Assembly (NCBI GenBank): GCA_000611775.1
Contig: KK106987.1
Span: 1,178,001 to 1,242,000, forward strand
DNA: 64,000 nt
DNA from: Umbilicaria muhlenbergii
Lineage: Eukaryota > Ascomycota > Lecanoromycetes > Umbilicariales > Umbilicariaceae
Direction of reading: 5' to 3'
Below, in pieces: positions 1 through 10,460 of this stretch. Every line of letters begins with the position of its first letter. Position 1 is the first letter of the stretch. The notes beneath the pieces were generated by a model, which was given only the letters and a program-made list of their open reading frames with translations, searched no databases and was not told the DNA's origin. The translations under genes were made by a program, and so were the position numbers.

Positions 1-781
1 CGACAAGAGAAAGCAAATCTCCGAACTGTGTCCGGAGAAGGGTCCAGAACTCATGGACTTCCTTGTGGCGATTTGGAAACTCGTAGCCGGCTATAAGCAA
101 TCTTCTGAGGACTCTCAGCGCTAAGAGGCTCTGTTCGACATCTTCCAACGCACCCCCTTCGTCGTCACCTCCGCTCCGTAGGAAACTTCTCCACCTCTCT
201 ACCTTGTCAACATAGATCCTCCCGAGTACATGAAAGATCTCAGGACTAGCAGACTGAAGACTCGCACGGGTTCTTTGTAACCGGCCCGTAGCAAGCTCTT
301 TGATAATATAAAGTAAGACAAGAAGAACTCGTGGAAGATGTAAAGCATTTGCATCCGGCTGTGCTGCAGAACGCAGCAGACCGACAACAGAAGTGATTGC
401 ATCTGGCCAATCGTGGGGGAACTCAAATCTGAGTATTTTGGCTACAACGAGAGCATTCTGTAAGGCAAGACGGCGGTCTGGTTCATTGATACCGCTTTCA
501 AGGCATCGTGAGCGTATCAGGGTCTTCTCTTCTTTGCTGATAGCATTCGTGGCTGTCTTTCTCCAGTACTTGTCGATTCCATTTTTCAACTGGATGGCAC
601 ACATGTAGCGTACCTCAACAGGCAGCGATGTATCGATGAATATAGTTTGTAAGGAGCTATAGAAACCCCCAGTCTTCTCCCAACTCTGAAGCTGCTGCGT
701 GCCATTCCTCACCTGCTGCTGATCAGACGATGCCGCCGCCGACACCACCTGAAAGAGAAGCTGCGGTGTAAGTTCAGTCAT
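1..781 (-). CDS. kap120: Importin-beta family karyopherin Kap120 (importin-11-like), N-terminal part
   Basis: Open frame on the minus strand from ATG 781 to the window edge, about 260 codons without a stop or evident intron; the C-terminal majority (family size about 1,000 aa) lies outside. The N-terminus matches the importin-beta N-terminal domain: a helix with QQLQSWEKTGGFYSSLQ, then VEVRYMCAIQLKNGIDKYWR, the signature block of Kap120/importin-11. Karyopherins of this group carry cargo through nuclear pores using Ran-GTP; yeast Kap120 imports ribosome-assembly factors (family knowledge). It diverges from pex2 across about 300 bp, so both may share a promoter region. Identification is by memory of the yeast sequence; frame and start are seen directly. 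Confidence 0.93.
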   Translation of the reverse strand, partial: MTELTPQLLFQVVSAAASSDQQQVRNGTQQLQSWEKTGGFYSSLQTIFIDTSLPVEVRYMCAIQLKNGIDKYWRKTATNAISKEEKTLIRSRCLESGINEPDRRLALQNALVVAKILRFEFPHDWPDAITSVVGLLRSAAQPDANALHLPRVLLVLLYIIKELATGRLQRTRASLQSASPEIFHVLGRIYVDKVERWRSFLRSGGDDEGGALEDVEQSLLALRVLRRLLIAGYEFPNRHKEVHEFWTLLRTQFGDLLSLV

Positions 782-1083
782 CGCCTTGGCGGGCAAGGTC
801 TACTCTTATACTGGGACCCACGCAGAGTAAGAGCAAATAGTAATGCTCCAGCTGAGACTGGTAAGACAGACATCTGAAGTAACTAGGCCATCCGCTGGGT
901 TTTGAAACAAATCAACAAACTGCCGGGATCATTTAGCTTCCGCCGCTTGAATAGGGCTGAGGGCGCCTCGGCTTCAGCAAGTTGGCAGCCTTACGATATA
1001 TTCTCATTCCTAATCGCGAGCTGCAAATCACACTTCACTGTTGCTCACAGAGCTGACGCGCCTATGCTCATCATGCGGTTACA
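782..1083. promoter_or_regulatory. Shared 5' region between kap120 and pex2
   Basis: The 302-bp gap separates the start codons of two divergently transcribed genes and must hold both promoters and 5' leaders. No clear TATA box or named operator was recognised. The small open frames crossing it have no coding features. Confidence 0.5.
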
Positions 1084-2650
1084 ATGACCTCTACAGATTT
1101 CGCTGCAGCGCAGCAACGAATAGCTGCTCGGCGCCAGCTGAGAGCTTCCGAGGTCCAGGCACACCTTGCCTCACAGCGCGACCATCATGCTTCGAACGCG
1201 CTCAGTAGATTACCTTTCCCTTTTGGCACGTTAGGACGAAACGGTTTGGAAGCTTGGGATACTATTAGAGGTCGGGAAGGTACCAGGCCAGCATTCCGTG
1301 TGGGACAAGTCGACGCTGAGCTTCTGGATGAGGAGCTTTTGGAGCTGCTCAAAGGACAAGTAGGGGACGCACTAAAGTACTTCGGGGTACGTTAAGTCTA
1401 GGCTGATTTATTGTAAGGGAATGATCTTAACTGTTTCTAGTCGCATTTACGAGAAGAATGGTCTCCCGAAATCCTACTGGCCTTGCGCGCAATCCTCTTC
1501 AAGTTGACAATCTGGGACCACAATGCTTCTTACGGCGCGGCTCTTGTGAACCTGCGGTATACAGATGCTCGACACAAGGGGCCGGTCCTTGCGGTTCCCA
1601 CAAAGTGGCAGAAAGCGGTCTATGGCCTTTTCACTGTTGGTGGACGATATGCTTGGAACAAGTGGGAAGACTGGCTCGTTGATCGAGAGGGCGGATATGA
1701 CGAGGTATGTGGCATCGCAGGGAGCAGAAAAATGCCTGCTGACCGAGGTCGCGTTTCTACAGCCAAGCCCGACCATCAAATCACTCTCACGTATATCCTC
1801 CATAGTCTCTACTACCCATTCAACAGCTGCCTTCGCCTCGTTCTTGGTCTTCCTATACAACGGACGCTATCGCACCCTGCTTGACCGCATCTTGCGTCTA
1901 CGCCTGGCCCCTCCCTCTAGCCAAGTTAGCCGCGAGGTTAGCTTCGAATACCTCAACCGCCAGCTAGTATGGCATGCTTTTACAGAATTTCTTCTTTTTC
2001 TCCTGCCATTGGTGGGCGTTAGCCGCTGGCGGCGATGGCTTGCTCGAGCATGGCGGCGAACCAAGTCATTCATCAAAAGTGGTGGAGACGAAGACGACGA
2101 TGGGACGAAATTGGGAGGAGAGCTAGCTTTTCTTCCGGAACGAACATGCGCAATATGCTACCAAGACCAGAACCCAACATTAACATCTGAGAACGAAATC
2201 ATGGCTGTCACAGGTGCTTCTGGTGGGGTTATTGGCTCCGCGCAGACGGATGTGACGAATCCTTATGAGACTATACCATGCGGGTGCATTTATTGCTTCG
2301 TCTGTCTCGCCTCAAGACTTGAGGCTGAAGAGGGAGAAGGGTGGATATGTTTGAGATGTGGCGAATTGGTGAAGGAGTGTAAGCCGTGGGATGGGGATGT
2401 TCTGGTGGAGGTCGGCAAGCATAGTAATGGGAGTGGGAAATCAGTGAGTTTTTCCGATGAGGAAGAGAAGGGACCGGCTGCAAAAGAACAGCATTTTATA
2501 GCCGAGAAAGAGGGTCCGCGCGACGCAGGGGGCCATGGCGGAGGGGAAGAAGTAGACGAGTCTTTCGGCGAAAAGGCTTCAGAGTCCCAAGAATGGGCTC
2601 AGGTGGAAGCTGCAGGACCTGAAGATCGGGGAGAGCCGCACTCTCCTTGA
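1084..2650 (+). CDS. pex2: Peroxisomal RING E3 ligase Pex2
   Basis: Three exons, 1084-1386, 1441-1704 and 1763-2650, give 484 aa; the introns (54 and 58 nt) have GTACGT and GTATGT donors, the second with a TGCTGAC branch point. The N-terminal two thirds is the Pex2/Pex12 membrane domain (WSPEILLALRAILFKLT, later FTEFLLFLLPLVGVSRW). From about residue 318 there is a C-terminal RING: CAICYQ, then CGCIYCFVC and CLRC. Pex2 with Pex10 and Pex12 forms the peroxisomal ubiquitin ligase that recycles the import receptor Pex5 (family knowledge). The tail after the RING is acidic and low in complexity, and longer than in yeast. The start is the first ATG in frame and lies just before the conserved region. 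Confidence 0.95.
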
Positions 2651-3120
2651 TGGGAAAGCAGTTGGATTGTCTATATTGGTGTTGGGTGTTCAAGCTCCAA
2701 GGTCGGAGTAAGCGACCACCAATAGAATTAAGACTGCCGGCATGCCGATCTGCTACAGGAGATCGGCATGCATATGGAGAATATTTGATAGATGACATGC
2801 AATTCAACCGTCTATATGCACTCAAAGCTTGATATTGACTAAATGCTTGTTTGCCATGTGGATCGCGCGGTTTAATGCACCGTCTTTCTACCTTACCTCG
2901 TACGAGTTGGCTCAATCCAAAACTACGTCACCAGAGCTTGCTCGGAACCTTGAATGAATGGGATAATAATGATCAGTGCGACGGCTCCGTCTCCCGTATT
3001 CCGTCTTCACGCTGTCAGCATGGATCTTCCTCTTCCCAGCCGTCTTATCGGCTTTTCACCTCATCCTCCCTAAATAACATACCGACAATTGTTGAGAGTT
3101 CACAAAGATCACAGCTCAGC
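2651..3120. other. Intergenic region, pex2 3' end to 6PGDH-like gene
   Basis: 470 bp between two genes on the same strand. It contains an inverted repeat around 2740-2772 in which GCCGATCTGC and its near complement flank TACAGGA, a possible pex2 terminator hairpin. The remainder should be the promoter and leader of the next gene; no other gene was seen. Confidence 0.4.
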
Positions 3121-4741
3121 ATGGCAGACCAGTTTGAGATCAAGAAGGTAGCCAAACCACAGTGTTCATGATTACCACCCTCGTCTGTAAGGGAATGCTT
3201 ACAATGCTTGCAGGTCGCGATGGTGGGATGCGGGTCCATGGGTGGGAATATGGCCCTCCTGATGGCTGAGAAGGGAGTTGCTGTTTCTCTCAATGACCCT
3301 TCAGAGGAGGCCATGGACGGCCTTATTAAGACAGCGAAAGAACAAGGCTTGGACTCGAAGCTGTTGTCAAAGCATGGCTCTTACGACAATCTATGCAAGA
3401 GCTTGGATTCTCCCAAAGTCTTCGTCTTCTCACTACCCCACGGCAGCGTTGGCGATAGCGTGTTGGATGGATTGCACCCATACCTTGAACCAGGCGATAT
3501 CATCATGGATGCAAGTAATGAGAATTGGGAGAACACGCAAAGAAGACAAGGAAAAGCAATGCAGCAAGGGGTGTACTACATTGGTATGGGCGTTTCAGGA
3601 GGATATCAAGCTGCGAGGCGAGGGCCCTCAATGTGTCCCGGCGGCACAGATGATGCTCTGAAACGAGTCATGCCACTACTGGAGAAGGTAGCAGCCAAGG
3701 ATGAAAATGAAACACCCTGTGTTGGAAAGGCTGGCGAAGGCGGTGCCGGTCACTACGTAAAAATGATACACAACGGCATTGAGCATGGGATGATGAGCGC
3801 CATTTCTGAAGCGTGGCAAATCATGACAATCTGCCTTGGCATGTCCTATGATGAAGTTGGTAAGGAGTTCGAGAGATGGAATGCGAATGGAGAGCTGGTT
3901 GGTCTCACAGCACTGCAATGCCTCAATGTTTCGCTGATCGGGTGAATAGAAAGGCACGTTCCTCGTTAGCATTGGTGTCCAAATATGCCAGCAACGAGAC
4001 GAGCATCATAAACACGTACTCGCCGGTATCAAAGACAAAGTCGTCCAAGATATCGATGGTTCGGAGGGCACAGGAATCTGGACCAATGAAGAAGCCATCC
4101 GTCTGCATATTCCTGCGCCTACTCTCACAACAGCCCATTTCATCCGCATTGCATCCGCCGATCGAGCTCAGCGGGAACACGTGCAAGAAACATTCGAAGG
4201 GAACTTCCAAGTCTCCAAGATCAGCCATTCCGATTCCGAGCGTTCTGCTTTCCTGGAAGACCTGAGATTAGCAGTTTACGCGGCATGCCTAGCAAGCTAC
4301 GTGCAAGGCATCAATATCATCGATGCCGCCGACTCGGAGAACAAGTGGAACATCAACCTTTCCACGATCCTTCAGATCTGGCGCGCAGGCTGCATCATCC
4401 AGGCCGACGCCATTGCCGGCCTACTCACACCTATTTGGACCGTCCATGGCCGTGACCGTAACCGGAACCTTCTTTACGAACACACCATTGCGGAGGAGCT
4501 GAAAAAGGGCTTTGGACCACTCAAAAAAGTAGTGTCTAAGGGGGTCGAAGTCAATGCCGTGATTCCGAGTTTGAGCGCGACACTGGAATACTTGAAGTAC
4601 AGCGGGAACACGATATTGCCCACAAGTTTCTACGAGGCGGAGTTGGACTACTTCGGAAAGCATATGTTTGACCTGAAGAGTGAACCGGCGGGGAAGCCTG
4701 TTACTGGGAAGCATCATTTCGAATGGAAGCCGGCATTGTAG
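3121..4741 (+). CDS. 6-phosphogluconate dehydrogenase-family protein, divergent paralogue
   Basis: Exons 3121-3147, 3214-3897 and 3950-4741 encode 500 aa, the usual family length. The 9-codon first exon is spliced to a Rossmann fold starting VAMVGCGSMGG. The catalytic block VKMIHNGIEHG keeps the Lys, His, Asn and Glu of 6PGDH, and SEGTGIWT corresponds to the family KGTGKW motif. Canonical enzymes oxidise and decarboxylate 6-phosphogluconate to ribulose-5-phosphate with NADP in the pentose phosphate pathway. By eye, several ligands differ: Tyr191 to His, Lys260 to Glu and Arg446 to Leu (sheep numbering), while Thr262, Arg287 and His452 remain. The NADP-binding Asn-Arg-Thr reads Asn-Asp-Pro, which suggests NAD use. 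Intron 2 has an unusual GTTGGT donor but restores GELKGTFLVSIG. The fold is certain; the substrate is not. Confidence 0.93.
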
Positions 4742-6782
4742 ATCCTCTGCTTCTAGGGGTAGGGAAGGCTGTGGAAGGAGAGTAGACAGAGTCTCATGTA
4801 GCCGTACCTATAACCATTCCGTCGATTATATCGCTCCCTCAAATGAGTCTCAGTTCTCTCGCTGCCTTGGCCACGGAGTTCGCCGCTTCATGTGGCTTGG
4901 CAACGCTTGATATGAACAATGCCGGGCTCGTGGAGGCTTGCTCTGTCCGGACCCACTGACGATGCCATTGCCAACCTCGCGACGGGTAAGTCTGTAGGAA
5001 GTTTCCCTTCCGGATTGTGTCTGTTTCCGCTGCTGCACCTTACCTGCTTCTCGGTCTGCCCGTTGTTGAGGTAGCCCTACCGTCGTCCACTGGCAGATTA
5101 TACGGAGCACATACGCTAAGTTTAGTAGGAGCTGCATGTGGGAGGGATTTGTGTGGGGGTTACGAGAACATGGCCTGATAGATACATGCTAATGGGTACA
5201 GCTGTATCTCCCTCGTTGTGGTACATTACTCTCGGTCTCTCCGGCGGATACTGAATCCTAAGATGTGGGGCTGGGGAACAATGATTTCCTTGTTTGTCGG
5301 GTTGAACCATGTTCCCCATTCGGAGAACCCCCACAATGGAGGCGTAAGTCTAACATTTTCGAATGGCAGGAATACGAGCTTCTAGACCCAGTCCCGCGAC
5401 TCCAGCCACGGAAGATACAGAGTACACAGCTTGGAGAAGTTTGCCTTAAGGCCGAACTGTGCTACAACAGGGTATCTCACAGCATCCATGCAGTTTCCAT
5501 GTGGGAGGTCACAACATGATATACTATCACATAGAGCTATTTGAAGCCATCTCCGAAGGCCCCACGGATCACCCTTTGATCCTTCGGTGAGCAGACTCTT
5601 TAGTTGCAGCGCCAATGTTCTGGCGCGCTTCGTGAAGCCCGAAAAGAAAACAAAGCTGAAGCCACAAATCTCGCGTACACTGAACTTTCCGCGGGGCGGC
5701 TTGGCCTCGTGCTTTAGTGTGTAAATTCTTGCGGCTCAATAAACTCTTGGTCATGTAAGATTTCAAACATGAAAAGCAATATTGGGATTATGAAACAAGA
5801 AGAAAACAACATGGATGAGAACAGCTGGCGAGGAGGCTAGAGTACACATTTCGAATAAGGTACTCTAACATTGAAGATTAATCCTCGCTTCTGCGTGCTC
5901 GACTCTTGTACCTGACTATCATTTCCCTCCAAGGAGGTGGATGAGCGCCACCAGATCAACGCAAGCGCTCGAATAGTACATAAGCTAACTTAGCCTTCTT
6001 CTCTCTCCGGACTTCTGAGACACCTCTGTCCCTTTACGGCGCTTGGCTACAACTCCACATGCGCGGCAGTCCTATTACCATCCAGCGTCCAGCTTATGCG
6101 AGATTGATGGGCGTGACACGTGGGACCCCATGCTGTCCAGGGCTACTCAAGCTGATACTTCGCCTATCTCGCCTGGAAGGAGCTATACCTCTTCTTCGTC
6201 GCCAGTACCCTCCTAGACCCAATTGCTGTCCCTTTAGATCTCCACATGGCTTCACACGGAGCTGATGCCTTTCACCTCCTTGGTCTAGACCAACGCCCCG
6301 AACGGTCACTTTGTATTGGCATCTCCAGTTCTAGGCAACGTGATATTGGCGAGGGGAAGCTTACTGGCTGCGCCTAATGCCTCAAGATCCAAACACCGTA
6401 TTTGACCTCTTCGGCGATGTCCTTATGTACCCCATAACCTGGTAGATGGAATACAGTTGGCGGCCTGGGCGAAAACTTCATAACCGAAGAGCTTGATTTC
6501 GCCCTCTGCCGTCCAACAACAGTCCTGAATTTGGGAATATGGCTAGGGCTAATGGTAAAAGTCTCCGGCCTTGCTGGGGCTGGGGTCTGGACTCTGGGGA
6601 GAAACAGTGGAGACGAGTCTTTGCACCCATGTACCGTATCTCTTGTCCTTCTATAAGATGCCCAAGCTTCCCTTGGTCTGGAGAATGTCTTGTTATCCTG
6701 CAGAAAACGGTTTGTGACACCTCAGATTCTCTTCTTCCAAGTGTCTCTACAATATCCCTCTCAGAGTGTCTATTTGGTCATC
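4742..6782. other. Gene-poor intergenic stretch
   Basis: About 2 kb without a supportable gene. The open frames on both strands are under 105 codons, overlap one another, and carry no recognisable motif or plausible splice chain. No tandem repeat, tRNA or transposon end was seen. The last few hundred bases are presumably the promoter of the secreted-protein gene that follows. Confidence 0.5.
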
Positions 6783-8048
6783 ATGCGTACCGCTCTACTT
6801 GTGTCAGCCCTCGTTGGGCTTGCTGCTGCAGCTCCCCGTCCTCAGGATATTGAATTCGATGTCGTCGATGTAAGCACCCTCTAGGTTCAAGGTCGACCGA
6901 TCGTTGCTGATGTGTCTGCAGAGCGCCGCAACTGTAACGGCACAAGGTCCAGCAGTCACTGCTGTCAGCCAGGTCATCAGTGTCGACCCCGCCGCCGCAG
7001 CTTCCACTGTTTATGCAGCGGTGCTTGCCGATCCAACCGATGTCACTCCCACTACCACTGAACGTTCGCTCGACGAGCGTGGGGTCGATGTCAACGCACC
7101 CTGCGCCGTACAGCCAGACGGATATGGTCCAAAAACCACGCCTGATACGGTGGAGGATTTCATGGCGAATCCCGTGTACGCTGTAAGTTTTGTCTTGGTT
7201 AGATGCGTTCTGCTCTGAAAAACTGTGCTTATGGGAGGACAGAACATTTCCACAAACGCCCCCGTTCCTCAAGGCTACAGTCTCGTGTTCGAAAACCTAA
7301 ATGGCTCCTGTAACGCCAACACCTACTTGGGCCTCACAACCCTCCAATCATTCGACACCATCAAATGCCAAGAGCTGTGTGATGCCGCAGAACTCTGCAC
7401 CGCTTTCAACGTCTACATGGAGCGCGACCCCAGCGTAAACCCCAACGCCACCATGGGCTGCCCCAACCCCTCCAGCATCGTCAACTACAAGTGCACCCTC
7501 TGGGGCTCCGGAGTCACCGCCGAATCCGCCTCCAACCTCGGCCAATGGCGCACCCAATTCCAAGTCGTCATCACCGGCTCAAACGGTAAGCCTCACCCCA
7601 CTATCCCCTCTTTCCGACCGAGAATCCCCACTCGCTAACAAACAATCCCCCCATAGGCTACGTCAAAGACGCCCCCCCCTCAGGCCAAACCAACTTCACC
7701 GGCCCCGTCAAATTCGGCGGCGCCATCAACGCCCCCAGCTCCTACATGGGCGTCAAGTACTTCTCCGGCCCCTACGACGTCTCGCAGTGCGCCGCCGCCT
7801 GCCAGGCCAACACCGCCTACGACCGCCGCCACCCGCGCTCCGACGGGAGCTATGACGCGTGTAATTTCTTCAACGCCTATGTGCTGTCGATCAACAATGT
7901 GCCGCAGGGGACGTACTGCTCGCTGTACACCAAGGCGTGGGGCAAGGAGTATGCGACCAACTACGGGCAATATCGCGGGCGGGACTTGTATTCCGTCAGT
8001 ATGAGTTATGGGTATACGCTCAGCCAGCTGGACACGGGCCATATTTGA
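6783..8048 (+). CDS. Secreted protein with two related Cys-containing domains
   Basis: Four exons, 6783-6869, 6922-7182, 7243-7585 and 7657-8048, give 360 aa; the introns are 52, 60 and 71 nt with good donors (GTAAGC, GTAAGT, GTAAGC). Residues 1-17 are a signal peptide (MRTALLVSALVGLAAAA) followed by Pro-Arg. After a Ser/Thr/Ala-rich linker and a short conserved block (VEDFMANPVY) come two domains of about 100 aa. Each has a Cys-x3-Cys pair, a Cys-x2-Phe-Asn or Cys-Asn-Phe-Phe-Asn motif, a later Cys before Leu-Trp or Leu-Tyr, and a closing aromatic strand. This recalls PAN/apple-like modules of fungal secreted proteins, but the family was not identified. Likely extracellular; the role (adhesion, effector or wall) is unknown. 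Confidence 0.88.
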
Positions 8049-8329
8049 GTGTTGGCGGCTGCTTTCTGGCCTTGGTTTTTCATGACTGCTCTGCTGCATT
8101 GGGCTGGCGGCTCCTGGTTTGCATTGGTTGGACGTGGGATAGAGTGGGGTTCGTCATTGGAGGGGTTTTGTTGGACGGCGCTTTTGATTCGGGTGGGGGC
8201 GGTATTCTATAGAAGGGGATCAGCTGGCAATGGCTATGTATCTAATTGACTACTTCAAAAATGTCACGTTGTTTGCTCTATCGCTCATTGATCAGTGTGT
8301 GAAAATGGAGTCTTGCTTTTCTGCTGATG
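8049..8329. other. 3' flank of the secreted-protein gene
   Basis: Non-coding sequence between the stop codon and the first repeat unit. It is G/T-rich and contains nothing recognisable beyond a likely 3' UTR. Confidence 0.4.
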
Positions 8330-9055
8330 TTGATGAAATTGGAAATGGCGGCGGCCATGCTCACGGCTTACGAGCTTCAATTTCTCGGCCTCTCCGAAGC
8401 TTCCGCGGCATTCCGACAGTCTCAGAGTGACTCCGCTGAGAGTTGCAGATTTCAGGGGTCCGCCGCCGCAAAATATTGAAATGGCTGGCGGCGACCACAG
8501 TGACGGTTTATGGACTTCATGCTTTCACGGAATGCTAATATAACCTCTCCGCTGCTGCTGCACCAGTCCGCAGTTCTCCGCTTGCGCTGTTGAAAAGTAT
8601 GAAATTTCAGGGGTAAACCGTCGTCAAATTTGGAACTGCTGGCGGCGACCACACTCACGGTTTATGGACTTCAATTTCTCGCGGAATGCTATTACGGCCT
8701 CTCCGATGCTTCCGCGGCATTCCGACAGTCTCGGAGTGACTCCGTAGGGAGTTGAGAAATTCAGGGGTACGCCGCCGCGAAGAGTTGAGATGGCTGGCGG
8801 CGGCCGTGCCTGCGGCTTACGAGCTTCAATTTCTCGCGGAATGCTATTACGGCCTCTCCGAAGTCGCAGTGACATTCCGACAGTCTCAGAGTGACTCCGC
8901 TGAGAGTTGTGGATTTCAGGGGTAGCCCGCCGTCAAATTGGAAATGGCTGGCGGCGGCCGTGCTCACGGCTTACAGGCCTCAATCTTTGGCGGAATGCTA
9001 TTACGGCCTCTCTGATGCTTCAGTGACATTCTGACGGACTCCGTTAAAGCATGGC
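8330..9055. repeat. Tandem array A, about 155-bp unit, roughly 4.7 copies
   Basis: The phrase TTTCAGGGGT recurs near 8451, 8606, 8760 and 8917, and GAAATGGCTGGCGGC-like phrases near 8342, 8479, 8634, 8788 and 8941, giving a 153-157 bp period; the second unit is about 18 bp shorter. Units are diverged by substitutions and small indels. Many contain a potential hairpin: CGGAATGC at 8682-8689 and its exact complement GCATTCCG at 8717-8724. Minus-strand open frames here repeat with the array and do not look like genes. The units are not similar to the neighbouring coding sequence. Confidence 0.9.
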
Positions 9056-9960
9056 GTTATCAAAAGGGGGGGTGGCTGCTTGGCCTAATCTTAAGATGAT
9101 TAATCAAGCAACTTGAAACTACAGACCTGCGGAATCTGGTGGAATGTTTAGGACCCGTCATTAAGCTCTCCGTGAGATTCCTAACGTCATTGGCTTGAAG
9201 CTCATCATTTCAGAATTTCTCACCCCCCCTGAGTGGATGAACAGTCAACAACGCAATTTGAAACTACACACCTGCGGAATCTAGCGGAATGTTTAGGAGC
9301 CATCAACAAGCTCTCCGCATGATTCCTAACTTCATTGCCTTTAAGCTCATGGTTTTGGAGTTTCTCACCCCCCCCCGTGTAGATGAGCAGTCAACAACGC
9401 AATTTGAAACTACAGACCTACAGAATCTAGCGGAATGTTTAGGAGCCGTCAATAAGCTCTCCGCGTGATTCCTAAGATAATTGGCTTTAAGCTCATGGAT
9501 TTGAAATTTCTCACCCCCCCCGGGTAGATGAGCAGCCAACAACACAATTTGAAACTACAGACCTACGGAATCTAGCGGAATGTTTAGGAGCCATCAGTAA
9601 GCTCTCCGCGTGATTCCTAAGATAATTGGCTTTAAGCTCCTCATTTTGGAATTTCTCACCCCCCTCAGCGTAGATGAGCAGCCAACAACGCAATTTGAAA
9701 CTACAGACCCGCGGAATCTAGCGGAACATTTAAGAGCCGTCATTAAGCTCTCCGCGTGATTCCTAACTTCATTGGCTTTAAGCTCCCATTTTGAAATTTC
9801 CCACCCCGGCGTGGAGGGAAAAGACAGTCAACAACGCAGTTTGAAACTACACATCTGCGGACTCTAGCGGAATGTTTAGGACTCATATTTGTACTCTCTG
9901 CGTGATTCCTAACATAATTGCCTTTAAGCCCCTGATTTTGAAATTTCCCAATACACCCCC
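9056..9960. repeat. Tandem array B, about 146-bp unit, six copies
   Basis: The phrase (A/C/G)TTTGAAACTACA recurs at about 9111, 9256, 9402, 9547, 9693 and 9839, so spacing is a regular 145-146 bp. Each unit carries GCGGAATGTTTAGGA, then CTCTCCG and ATTCCTAA (TTAGGA/TCCTAA form an inverted pair), and a run of C residues before CAACAACGCA. Internal copies are much more alike than those of array A. GCGGAATG and CTCTCCG in similar order link it to array A. The period is not a multiple of three, so the small repeated open frames on the minus strand are not protein repeats. Confidence 0.92.
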
Positions 9961-10290
9961 CCCTCCCCCTGAAACCCATTGAACAAACTTGGCTCGGACG
10001 GCGTCCCCGGCGTCCCCAGCGTCTCCGAATCAAACCCACCAACCGGTAGCATCTCCGGCCACATGAGAGATACAACTTCATCGAAAGTCGTGGCGAAGGA
10101 GAATATGCCGAATATGCCAGAGTTGCCTCCATGAGTGCTGAAGATAGCCAACAAACTGGGGATTGTAGTGACTTGAGCAATGAAAGTCCCGGTCTTTGCA
10201 GTTGATATAGCACCGGACAAGAAGGAGATGATATTTCGCGATGGTCAGACGGTGACAACTGGAGGGCCGGCATGCATACTTATTAAAAGG
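9961..10290 (-). other. Possible gene remnant beside array B
   Basis: On the minus strand an open frame reads SGAISTAKTGTFIAQVTTI and continues with ordinary-looking sequence down to about 10,000, then runs into the first array B unit, where it ends. No start ATG is present and an in-frame stop lies just upstream, so it could be a last exon or a truncated relic. The family was not recognised. It may equally be chance. Confidence 0.2.
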
Positions 10291-10294
10291 TGTA

Positions 10295-10460
10295 CAGGAC
10301 TTCGCAGGCCTCACAGGACTTCGCAGGCCGCAGGGCTTCTTCCCCATATGGGACTTTCCCAGGCCGTAGGTCTTCGCAGGCCTCTCGCAGGACTCTCGCA
10401 GGACTCTCGCAGGACTTCGCAGCCTTGCGGGACTTTTCAGCCTCGCAGGACTGCAAGCCT
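10295..10460. repeat. Short GC-rich minisatellite (TCGCAGGACT-like, about 10-12 bp)
   Basis: Repeated CTTCGCAGGCC, CTCGCAGGACT and TTCGCAGCCT blocks, with three nearly identical CTCGCAGGACT copies in a row near 10381-10415. The unit length is irregular. A 271-codon plus-strand open frame passes through it without features of a real protein. Confidence 0.75.

Noticed and set aside
9303-9693. Repeated small minus-strand proteins sharing LKANYLRNHAES
   Set aside because: They recur only because the DNA repeats; the period is not a multiple of three and no start is conserved.
8330-9960. CRISPR-like appearance of regular repeats
   Set aside because: Units are about 150 bp, diverged, without short unique spacers, and the organism is a fungus.
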